DNA of 64,000 bases from Nanoarchaeota archaeon (GTDB lineage: Archaea > EX4484-52 > LFW-46). Shown here in pieces: positions 25,679 through 32,497 of this stretch (positions within the stretch are counted from its first letter, which is position 1; each line of letters opens with the position of its first letter). The position numbers and the translations under genes were made by a program. The stretch lies in NCBI GenBank assembly GCA_018897155.1, contig JAHILE010000040.1, positions 29,072-93,071 of the forward strand, in the 5' to 3' direction. The notes under the pieces are model-generated. The model worked only from the letters and a program-made list of their open reading frames with translations. It searched no databases and had not been told where the DNA came from.

Positions 25679-25900
25679 CTATAGCAGCCAGCAGAGCGGC
25701 AGGCACTTGACAAGGCCATTCTCAGGAATACATTTGCCGCAGTCTGAAAGAGACTTGAACATGCCTGTTGATTTTGTCAAAAAGCCGGAATTCGTATTTA
25801 CAAAAAACAAAATTACTAAAACCGCCATAATCAGGCCCAGAATTATGATTATGGTTGTTGAATTCACCTCTACCTGGCCTTTAGGTGATTTTGAGTTCAT
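25679..25900 (-). CDS. Small pilin-like protein
   Basis: 73 residues. PKGQVEVNSTTIIIILGLIM at the N-terminus has the charged G-x-(V/E) type prepilin site followed by the hydrophobic helix, then a short tail with four cysteines (DCGKCIPENGLVKCLPLC) that probably make two disulphides. It lies 18 bases after the 651-residue protein gene in the same operon. Confidence 0.6.
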   Translation of the reverse strand: MNSKSPKGQVEVNSTTIIIILGLIMAVLVILFFVNTNSGFLTKSTGMFKSLSDCGKCIPENGLVKCLPLCWLL

Positions 25901-25918
25901 AGAAGTCCTCGATTGCGT

Positions 25919-27874
25919 TCAGGCTTTTGGCTGACATACCGCTAAGACATTATTCCAGATACATGCAGAACATTTCGGGCAATTTGTCTTGGTATTGTAT
26001 GTCGGAGTTCCGCACAGATCGCCGCATTTGCTTACACAGGTTTCTAAAACCCATTTACATAGGCTTGAACAAACATCACAATATGTCTGGCTAGTGCCCG
26101 CATATTCCGCACAATTATATCCGCAGGAAAAGAACGCCACGCTCTTTGACCATGTAACCGGAGTTGCCAAATTATCTGCGCTTGCAGATGTTGCTAATGT
26201 GGCGCTGACCGATGTTTCAAGCAGAGGCACTGTCGGCGAATCCTCTTTAAGGAGAACAAATGAGTAATTCCTTGACGCACTTACCGGAATATTTATATTA
26301 TCGCCGCCCAAAAGAGCCAAATCCTTTGCCCCTAACTTTGCGCTAATATGATCGCTAACTTTTATCGCTGCCATGGTACCCGTATTTTTTACAGTGACGT
26401 TAACAATGCGATCACTGACGAGGTCTTCATAAATTCTTGAAACACCGATTTTTTTGTCTTGAATATATACATTCGTTATCTCAAGCTTTGGCGCTTTGCA
26501 GCTTCCATCTGCGCATCCTGTTAAGCAGGAATCATCTGCCTTAGTAGTATATTTACAGCCCGTCACAGTATCAGAATATCCAGAATCGCTCGGGCCTGAA
26601 AGGACATAATCACCGTCACATCCACCAGTTTGCGATGAACACGACCAGGTAAAATCTTTTTCAATATAATTTATTATGTATGGCTTCGTATCAAATGTTT
26701 TTATGCAAAGAACGTTTTTGCCATCCCCTTGGCGCTCAACACGCAGCGTATTTTTTCCATCATTAAAGCCGCCAACTCCGACCTTAGGCAGATCAAACAG
26801 AATTTCTTTAGGATTTGCGGGATTAATTTTCTTCCCTGCAATAACTTCCACAGTATTCAGCTTAACCACAACATGCGCGGGATTCCAAATATCGCTTTCA
26901 AATATCGCGCCCATTTGCTTTCCAGGCCCAAACGGCAGATCTGCGTCAAAAGTGACTGCCGGGCAAGTCCATGAAAAACTAACATCACGATCTGCTGTTT
27001 CAATTCCGCGTTTTACGTGAATTTTCAAAGTATACCCGCCATTATACAAAGCTGCCACAGGCACTCTAAAACTATAAGACGCCATATTTTCGATGCAAGC
27101 AACAAGAGGACCTAGATTGCATTTTTGTTCAACCCCTCCTTTCCGTAATATAACTGTTAGACCGTCCACGGGGTTTTCAAGTGGTCCCATACCCACTTTA
27201 ATTTTAACATATACTTGTTCTCCTGCTTTTACTGAAGATATTTTAATGTCACAATTCACATCTGAACAAAGAATAACGCGATTTACGCCCGTTTCTTCTT
27301 CCGCTTCTTCTTCATCTTCCTGAATTGGTTTCGCGCCTTTGTCAACCAACATCGTAATCGGCTTTGACGGGTAATTATCTGCGCTGACAGTTAGCGTCAC
27401 ATACCCCTGCTGAATGTTTGTGGTGCTTATTGTACCTTGATAAACTCCAGGAGTTGTGGTTTCATCGAACGCGTCCGTTATGTATGGCCCTGTTATTGTT
27501 CCGCCGGTAATCGGAGCGCCATTATATGTCAGTGCGATGTTTATTATATTCTCCCCCTCGCCTAGTTTCTCCGGATAAGTTGCTTCAATTGTCTTTGCCA
27601 GATGATCTAAAAATTCCCTGCAGGTCTGATCATTCATCTGCGGGTCTTTTACCGTCAAACATGCGGCGCCTGTCGGATTATCATTGCACACTTTTGTGCA
27701 ATAATCTATTTTTGAAGAATTGCTTCCAAGTGAGGGATCTGTGCCTTTTATTATTTCTTCCGTTCCTGTTGCTCGCCCGTTTAGGATAATATAAATAATT
27801 GCAGAAATTGCCAAGAGCACGATTATGTAAATCACCATATTCATTGAAACTTCAAACGTGCCTTTGCGTTTCAT
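25919..27874 (-). CDS. Large pilin-like surface protein with Ig-like domains and Cys-rich end
   Basis: 651 residues from ATG 27874, which has GATGGTG just upstream. KRKGTFEVSMNMVIYIIVLL gives a prepilin-like site plus helix. Residues about 95-170 look like an Ig or carboxypeptidase-regulatory fold (YNGAPITGGTITGPY, GYVTLTVSADNYPSKPI). There follows an acidic linker (EDEEEAEEETG), further beta-sandwich segments (about 195-430) and a CARDB-like stretch (about 455-560, VNVTVKNTGTMAAIKVSD). The last 80 residues hold many Cys pairs. It is probably an adhesin-like minor pilin. Confidence 0.62.
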   Translation of the reverse strand: MKRKGTFEVSMNMVIYIIVLLAISAIIYIILNGRATGTEEIIKGTDPSLGSNSSKIDYCTKVCNDNPTGAACLTVKDPQMNDQTCREFLDHLAKTIEATYPEKLGEGENIINIALTYNGAPITGGTITGPYITDAFDETTTPGVYQGTISTTNIQQGYVTLTVSADNYPSKPITMLVDKGAKPIQEDEEEAEEETGVNRVILCSDVNCDIKISSVKAGEQVYVKIKVGMGPLENPVDGLTVILRKGGVEQKCNLGPLVACIENMASYSFRVPVAALYNGGYTLKIHVKRGIETADRDVSFSWTCPAVTFDADLPFGPGKQMGAIFESDIWNPAHVVVKLNTVEVIAGKKINPANPKEILFDLPKVGVGGFNDGKNTLRVERQGDGKNVLCIKTFDTKPYIINYIEKDFTWSCSSQTGGCDGDYVLSGPSDSGYSDTVTGCKYTTKADDSCLTGCADGSCKAPKLEITNVYIQDKKIGVSRIYEDLVSDRIVNVTVKNTGTMAAIKVSDHISAKLGAKDLALLGGDNINIPVSASRNYSFVLLKEDSPTVPLLETSVSATLATSASADNLATPVTWSKSVAFFSCGYNCAEYAGTSQTYCDVCSSLCKWVLETCVSKCGDLCGTPTYNTKTNCPKCSACIWNNVLAVCQPKA

Positions 27875-27884
27875 AAACACACCA

Positions 27885-28157
27885 TCAACATACCGTCATA
27901 ATCCCTTTAGTTACGCAGTCGCCTCCAAAATCGTCCCAAACACAGCCGTCTCCATAAATCTGCTTGCAAGTGTTGCATCTTTCCTGGCATATCTGGGCTT
28001 GAATCACATTGTTCGCATTATCTGAAGTGGCTTGATTTCTTTCATCTGCCTTATTTGTAGAACTGCTGAAAACCAGAAGGATTACCACGGCAACTGCCAG
28101 CGCAATCACTATTGCAATAATAATCCACATAGCCTGGCTTGTTCCTTTTTTAAACAT
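27885..28157 (-). CDS. Small pilin-like protein, class III type signal
   Basis: 90 residues. MFKKGTSQAMWIIIAIVIAL is the typical archaeal class III start (K-K-G followed by a polar residue, Gln and a long helix). The tail has seven cysteines (QICQERCNTCKQIYGDGCVW...), probably disulphide-bonded outside the cell. Ten bases separate it from the next gene. Good candidate for a major pilin-like subunit. Confidence 0.66.
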   Translation of the reverse strand: MFKKGTSQAMWIIIAIVIALAVAVVILLVFSSSTNKADERNQATSDNANNVIQAQICQERCNTCKQIYGDGCVWDDFGGDCVTKGIMTVC

Positions 28158-28158
28158 G

Positions 28159-28308
28159 TCATACCCCCGGAATATGGATGGTTTTCAAAACCATTATAAT
28201 TGACCTGTCGCGCATAAAAAATAACATATACACCAACACAAGAAGCACAATCAAAGCAAGAACCCATTTTATAATGGTTTCTATAGGCATGCTGAAACCC
28301 TTTTTCAT
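28159..28308 (-). CDS. Very small pilin-like protein, first gene of the leftward operon
   Basis: 49 residues from ATG 28308 (MKKGFSMPIETIIKWVLALI), almost only the prepilin site and a hydrophobic helix. A start at 28347 would read through the promoter, so I rejected it. The palindromic TATA box centres 25 bases upstream of the ATG, so the transcript is probably leaderless. Confidence 0.6.
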   Translation of the reverse strand: MKKGFSMPIETIIKWVLALIVLLVLVYMLFFMRDRSIIMVLKTIHIPGV

Positions 28309-28326
28309 AATTAATTTATGTGCGAG

Positions 28327-28340
28327 CTTATTTAAATAAG
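28327..28340. promoter_or_regulatory. Palindromic, bidirectional TATA box
   Basis: CTTATTTAAATAAG is a perfect 14-base palindrome in a 49-base gap between two divergent starts. Its centre is 25.5 bases from ATG 28308 (left) and 24.5 from ATG 28358 (right), the normal TATA-to-start distance for leaderless archaeal transcripts. One TBP site could serve both pilin operons. TFB contacts would set the direction. Confidence 0.6.
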
Positions 28341-28357
28341 CATTCACAATAATTTAT

Positions 28358-28468
28358 ATGCGAAAGGGAATTGAGACCGAACGGCTCACAAATGTTGGAA
28401 TTGCCATTGCATTGGTTTCGCTGGTACTTATTTTTGCATACACTTTGATGAAAAAACATCTTGGGTGA
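28358..28468 (+). CDS. Very small pilin-like protein, first gene of the rightward operon
   Basis: 36 residues: MRKGIETERLTNVGIAIALV followed by a hydrophobic helix and the basic end MKKHLG. It has an R-K-G site like its leftward neighbours. ATG 28358 lies 25 bases from the palindromic TATA box. The stop (28466-28468) overlaps a GGTGA that can serve the next gene. Confidence 0.55.
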   Translation: MRKGIETERLTNVGIAIALVSLVLIFAYTLMKKHLG

Positions 28469-28472
28469 TTGA

Positions 28473-28625
28473 ATTCGAAGTAAAGGGCTTTCAGATATTT
28501 TCAAGACGCTAGTATTCGTAATACTTGCACTGATAGTCTTTGTTATTGTTTTATATCTGAGCGGAAATCTTGGAAATATGATGAGTGATGGATCAAAAAG
28601 TTTAATAGAGGGGCTGCCCGGATGA
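28473..28625 (+). CDS. Small pilin-like protein, apparent ATT start
   Basis: About 50 residues: RSKGLSDIFKTLVFVILALI (after the initiator) then a hydrophobic helix and SGNLGNMMSDGSKSLIEGLPG. No ATG, GTG or TTG lies between the in-frame stop TGA (28470-28472) and this reading frame. ATT at 28473 is four bases after GGTGA, the same spacing as the TTG start at 20735. The 3' end overlaps the next ATG (ATGA). The coding character is clear; only the start is unusual. Confidence 0.5.
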   Translation: MRSKGLSDIFKTLVFVILALIVFVIVLYLSGNLGNMMSDGSKSLIEGLPG

Positions 28626-28828
28626 AAAAGCATTTAATAAAAGGAAGTATTGATTGGGGAATGATTATAAAAATAATACTTGCATTGATTGTATTCGTGG
28701 TTTTTTTCACAATCATGACACAAACCCAAACAGGATCCAAGGATAGCGCGTGTGGTGGTTTGCTGGAATCCTTTAAAGCATACGTTTATGAGCCGCTGGG
28801 AATACCTCCCCCGACAAAATTGTGTTAA
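28622..28828 (+). CDS. Small pilin-like protein
   Basis: 68 residues: MKKHLIKGSIDWGMIIKIIL with a membrane helix (about 14-32), then a Gln/Thr linker and two cysteines (ACGGLL and the terminal LC) that may form a disulphide. It overlaps the previous gene by four bases. The CDC48 gene starts 40 bases downstream. Confidence 0.58.
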   Translation: MKKHLIKGSIDWGMIIKIILALIVFVVFFTIMTQTQTGSKDSACGGLLESFKAYVYEPLGIPPPTKLC

Positions 28829-28868
28829 TACTTGAAGTCTATAAAAATCTTCTTCAACAATTATTCGC

Positions 28869-31121
28869 ATGCCTGAAAATAATAAAGAAATCACACTGCG
28901 CGTCGCAGAACTGCCGTCAAGCCAGCAGTCAGATATCGGGATAGGTATTGCAAGAATGGACTTGCGCAGGATGGCTGAACTCGGCGTAAGAGAAGGTGAA
29001 GTCATAGAAATTGAAGGCTCTCGCAAAACAGGCGCCATTGCTTACAGGCCATATCCTTCTGATTCTGGCCTTGACATAATCCGTATGGACCCTTACCTTC
29101 GAAAAAACGCAGGGACTTCAGCTGGAGAAAAAGTGACGGTAAAAAAAGGAGAGTACAAAGAAGCAAAAAAAGCAGTCATCTGTCCTGCGGAAAATGTTTC
29201 TCTTGTTCCTGTGCCTCAATTAAATGACCGCGTCAAGCTCCGCTTAATCGGGCGCGTCCTTACAAGGGGGGATATTATTTCTTTAGTCACGCGAAAAATG
29301 CAGCTGCCCGGCTCAACCGCAGAAGTTGCAGTTGACATTCCGCTTCCTTTTGAAACAAAATTTGTGATTGCGAATACAGAGCCCAAAGGAGGTATTGTAA
29401 AAATAACCGAAATTACAGAAATCGAAGTACTTTCAAAAGCAGTTGAAGTAAAGGATGAAGCAGAAGTGCCTTCAACAAGCTATGAAGATGTCGGAGGATT
29501 AAAAGAGGAGCTGAAAAAAGTCAGGGAAATGATAGAGCATCCGCTCAAGCATCCGGAAATATTTGAGCGCGTCGGCGTAAGCCCTCCAAAAGGCATACTC
29601 CTGTACGGCCCACCCGGAACCGGAAAAACGTTGCTTGCGCGCGCAATCGCAAGCGAATGCGGCGTAAATTTCATATCTCTTGTAGGCTCTGAACTTGTGG
29701 AAAAATTTCTCGGCGATACTGAAAAAAAGATACGCGACCTGTTCGATCAGGCTGCAGAAAAGGCACCAACAATAATATTTGTTGATGAAATCGATGCAAT
29801 AGCGCCAAAGCGCGGCGAAGTCAACAACTACGACCGCTTCGTCACTCAGCTTCTTGCATGCATGGACGGCATGGAAGACCGCGGACAGGTTGTAGTAATT
29901 GCCGCAACAAATCAGATATCTGCCATAGATCCTGCCCTGCGAAGGCCCGGGCGTTTTGACCGCGAAATAGAAATCGGAGTCCCTAACAAAGACGGCAGAA
30001 AAGAAATTCTGCAGATCCATACAAGAAATATGCCGCTTGCAAAAAATGTTGATGTTGAAAAAATAGCAAATATAACCCATGGTTATGTTGGGGCTGATTT
30101 ATCTGCGCTTGTCAGGGAGGCTGCCATGGCCGCGCTTAGAAAAAAGGTTTTCCCGAAAATAGATGCAAGCCAAAAAGAAATAGATATGAAAGTTCTTGAC
30201 GCGCTGGATGTTGACATGGCTGATTTTGAAGACGCTTTAAAAATTGTAGAGCCAAGCGCAATGCGCGAGGTGTCTATAGACATTCCAAACGTTTCTTGGA
30301 ATGATGTGGGCGGCCTTGACAAAATCAAGCAATATTTGAATGAAATGGTGGAGTGGCCGCTGAAGCATCCGGAAGCATTTACAAAAATGGGAATAACACC
30401 TCCAAAAGGCATACTTCTTTACGGACTGCCCGGAACCGGAAAAACATTAATTGCAAAGGCCGTTGCGCATGAAGGCGGCCTAAATTTCATATCTGTCAAA
30501 GGCCCGGAGTTGCACTCGAAATGGGTAAATGAATCAGAAAAACATATACGAGATCTTTTCAAACGTGCAAAGCAGGTGGCCCCAGTCATTATTTTCTTTG
30601 ATGAAATCGACGCCCTCGCCCCAAGAAGAGATGCGCATGGAAATGAAATGTTTAACAAGCCGGTTGCACAGCTCTTGACAGAACTTGATGGTCTTGAGGG
30701 ATTAAAAGGTGTCATAGTTATTGGTGCAACAAACCGGCCGGACATGCTTGATCCTGCACTTTTGCGCCCGGGAAGATTTGACAGGCATGTCGAAGTGCCT
30801 CTTCCTGACAAAGCTTCAAGAAAGAAAATATTTGAAGTCCATCTTAAAGGCGTACCTATTGACAAATCTGTTAAGACAGATGCACTTGTTGCAAAAACAG
30901 ACGGTTTTGTCGGTGCAGACATCGAAGCCCTTTGTAGGGAAGCCGCAATTGTCGCCCTTCGCGAGGACATAAACGCAAAAGCAGTTACTGAAAAGCACTT
31001 TAAAGAAGCTCTATCTGTTATGAAACCATCAACTACAAAAGAAGATGCTGAAAAGTTCAAAAAACGCGTTGAAAAAACATCAAAGATAAAAGCTCCAGAA
31101 GACATAGCATACTTAGGGTAG
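28869..31121 (+). CDS. CDC48/VCP-type AAA+ ATPase
   Basis: A hexameric unfoldase that feeds substrates to the proteasome or remodels complexes. 750 residues: N-domain (1-190, with the double-psi barrel TLRVAELPSSQQSDIGIGIA), D1 with Walker A GPPGTGKT (247-254) and Walker B IIFVDEIDA, D2 with Walker A GLPGTGKT (519-526; Leu replaces the usual Pro) and FFDEIDALAPRR. Arginine fingers follow in both (RRPGRFDR, LRPGRFDR). The C-terminus lacks the long tail of eukaryotic p97. A short AT-rich promoter separates it from the pilin genes. Confidence 0.96.
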   Translation: MPENNKEITLRVAELPSSQQSDIGIGIARMDLRRMAELGVREGEVIEIEGSRKTGAIAYRPYPSDSGLDIIRMDPYLRKNAGTSAGEKVTVKKGEYKEAKKAVICPAENVSLVPVPQLNDRVKLRLIGRVLTRGDIISLVTRKMQLPGSTAEVAVDIPLPFETKFVIANTEPKGGIVKITEITEIEVLSKAVEVKDEAEVPSTSYEDVGGLKEELKKVREMIEHPLKHPEIFERVGVSPPKGILLYGPPGTGKTLLARAIASECGVNFISLVGSELVEKFLGDTEKKIRDLFDQAAEKAPTIIFVDEIDAIAPKRGEVNNYDRFVTQLLACMDGMEDRGQVVVIAATNQISAIDPALRRPGRFDREIEIGVPNKDGRKEILQIHTRNMPLAKNVDVEKIANITHGYVGADLSALVREAAMAALRKKVFPKIDASQKEIDMKVLDALDVDMADFEDALKIVEPSAMREVSIDIPNVSWNDVGGLDKIKQYLNEMVEWPLKHPEAFTKMGITPPKGILLYGLPGTGKTLIAKAVAHEGGLNFISVKGPELHSKWVNESEKHIRDLFKRAKQVAPVIIFFDEIDALAPRRDAHGNEMFNKPVAQLLTELDGLEGLKGVIVIGATNRPDMLDPALLRPGRFDRHVEVPLPDKASRKKIFEVHLKGVPIDKSVKTDALVAKTDGFVGADIEALCREAAIVALREDINAKAVTEKHFKEALSVMKPSTTKEDAEKFKKRVEKTSKIKAPEDIAYLG

Positions 31122-31127
31122 TTTCCG

Positions 31128-31556
31128 ATGGAATTAAAAAGCAGCCATATTGCGCTTGCCGGAGTAATTATTCGATTTGGAGATCAGTTAATTATTACGC
31201 CATCGCATTTCTTAGTGGCCGCATCAAAAGACAAATGGCTTGTTTGGTCAAACAACCTTACAGCCAACATATCCACAACCATTATTATGGTCGCGCTCTT
31301 CGCGATGCTATGTATTAACAATAAGACAAAGATAGCTGGCGCAATACTGAGCATTCTTTTTGGCACCTGGTTCATAACAAGCGGCCTTGTTGGTGTCGGC
31401 CTTAGTGCAGTTCTTTTTTTGCTGGCATATCCGATGCAATTCACATTCACGTTTACGCCAGCAATCCTTTTTATTGTGGCTGGCTGGCGATATTTGAATA
31501 ATGAAAACGCAGAAACTACAAAAAAGATTGCGGAATTAAAGTCAAAAATCTTCTAA
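31128..31556 (+). CDS. Four-helix membrane protein, unknown
   Basis: 142 residues, starting six bases after the CDC48 stop, so probably co-transcribed. It contains about four hydrophobic helices (about 8-27, 42-63, 68-100, 105-122) with a charged C-terminal tail (KKIAELKSKIF). No motif that I recognise. Confidence 0.6.
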   Translation: MELKSSHIALAGVIIRFGDQLIITPSHFLVAASKDKWLVWSNNLTANISTTIIMVALFAMLCINNKTKIAGAILSILFGTWFITSGLVGVGLSAVLFLLAYPMQFTFTFTPAILFIVAGWRYLNNENAETTKKIAELKSKIF

Positions 31557-31589
31557 AAAGCATAAATACTTTGGAGGTTCATAAACAGT

Positions 31590-31859
31590 ATGGCAGAATA
31601 CCCGAACATTACGGAAACGAATTACTTTACAAATCGTGCGCTTGAGAATGAAAGTGGTGAAAAAAACGGCAAAATCATTATGTGGCGCGTTAAAGGCAAA
31701 GAAAAATTTCATTATGCTCTTAAATGCCCGTATTGTGGCGAAACAACAGAACGTGATGAACTTTTTGAAAAAAAACCATATAGGCCGTGGTGCGACAAAT
31801 GCGGTAAGAAAGTAATGGTTGAGAAGATTAAGGCAAAAAAGGAGAAACATAAAAAATAA
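31590..31859 (+). CDS. Small zinc-ribbon protein
   Basis: 89 residues. Two Cys pairs CPYCG (about 46-49) and CDKCG (about 68-71) form a zinc ribbon of C-x2-C...C-x2-C type, followed by a Lys-rich tail (KAKKEKHKK). The N-terminal half is polar (MAEYPNITETNYFT). A nucleic-acid or translation-related role is likely but not shown. It starts 33 bases after the membrane protein gene. Confidence 0.7.
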   Translation: MAEYPNITETNYFTNRALENESGEKNGKIIMWRVKGKEKFHYALKCPYCGETTERDELFEKKPYRPWCDKCGKKVMVEKIKAKKEKHKK

Positions 31860-31881
31860 TATTTGGCTATTAAAGGTTTAT

Positions 31882-31973
31882 TTTTCAAGCTTTGCTTGAA
31901 AATCGTCTCACTACGTTCGAAGCTTTCCATGCTTCGCCTGTAAAAGATAGAAATCGCGAATTGAGCGATTTCT
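31882..31973 (+). terminator. Three successive hairpins between the zinc-ribbon gene and tRNA-Thr
   Basis: TTTTCAAGC/GCTTGAAAA (31882-31902, three-base loop), CGAAGC/GCTTCG (about 31919-31937), and AGAAATCGC/GCGATTTCT (31949-31973). They follow the stop at 31859 and a T-rich run. They may end the CDC48 transcript or shape the tRNA precursor. The middle part resembles a stretch near 7850 (CGAAGCTTT context), which hints at a dispersed repeat. Confidence 0.4.
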
Positions 31974-32008
31974 TTATAAATTTTTTTCAATACTATATTG
32001 AGAGTTAG

Positions 32009-32186
32009 GCCTCGGTAGCTCAGCTCGGTGGAGCGCGTGACTTGTACGTTAATACAAACGCGAGACTCGTACGCTCGTGATATGTCTTCAAAGCAAAGAT
32101 ATCACGCGGTCGAGGGTTCAAAAACAGGATTTTGTTTAAAGTGGATAACATCTCAGCATTTCCTGTGGAACTTCCCTCCCGAGGCT
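32009..32186 (+). tRNA. tRNA-Thr (anticodon TGT) with two introns
   Basis: Acceptor GCCTCGG/CCGAGGC is perfect. D-stem GCTC/GAGC. Anticodon stem CGTGA (32036-32040) pairs with TCACG (32102-32106), the loop CTTGTA...A gives anticodon TGT (32043-32045). Intron 1 (about 32047-32100, 54 bases) is at the canonical 37/38 site. The T-stem is GAGGG/CCCTC, with the T-loop TTCAA interrupted after 32121 by intron 2 (about 32122-32171, 50 bases) before TT. The ends of intron 2 pair (ACAGGA/TCCTGT) and TTC/GAA plus bulges form a bulge-helix-bulge. Discriminator T73 is the archaeal Thr identity base. Confidence 0.85.
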
Positions 32187-32497
32187 TAAACTATTTTTTA
32201 AGCTTTTTTTGTAATTGTAAAGCACATTTGAATAATAAAATTACTTGAAAACCTGAAGAATTTACTTAATTTTTCATTATTTTTTATAAAATCGTGGGCA
32301 GAATACCCACAAATTTATTTGTGGGATGAATGCCGTGCCTCTTTTCAGTTTTTGTGCGAGAGGCAGAAACAGTAAAAACATTTAATAGAGTTTTCTGTTC
32401 ATTCTGGCTCATTAGAGCAATTGGGACTAAGTATCAAGGGGACAATTTTAATTCGTAGGGGAGGGAGCGACCTGTTTTGTTCTTTTACAAAAGCAAA
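32187..32497. other. Gene-free AT-rich stretch with mutually exclusive hairpins
   Basis: 311 bases without a plausible gene. GTGGG (32294-32298), CCCACAAA (32306-32313) and TTTGTGGG (32318-32325) can form either of two exclusive hairpins. A third hairpin is TGCCTCT/AGAGGCA (32336-32365). The right part holds one half of the inverted repeat that bounds the restriction island. Confidence 0.5.
32436..32471 (+). repeat. Left inverted repeat of the restriction-modification island
   Basis: AAGGGGACAATTTTAATTCG followed by AGGGGAGGGAGCGAC. The same elements appear on the minus strand at 37912-37958 (GGGGGACAAATTTAAACG ... AGGGGAGGGGGCGAC) with a spacer of different length. The pair brackets the Type III system and its companions exactly. 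Confidence 0.6.

Noticed and set aside
29499-31105. Long minus-strand frames (193 and 228 residues) across CDC48
   Set aside because: CDC48 is unambiguous with all AAA+ motifs on the plus strand. The antisense frames follow from its codon use.
31882-31973. Successive hairpins as a CRISPR array
   Set aside because: The three stems have different sequences and no regular spacers.
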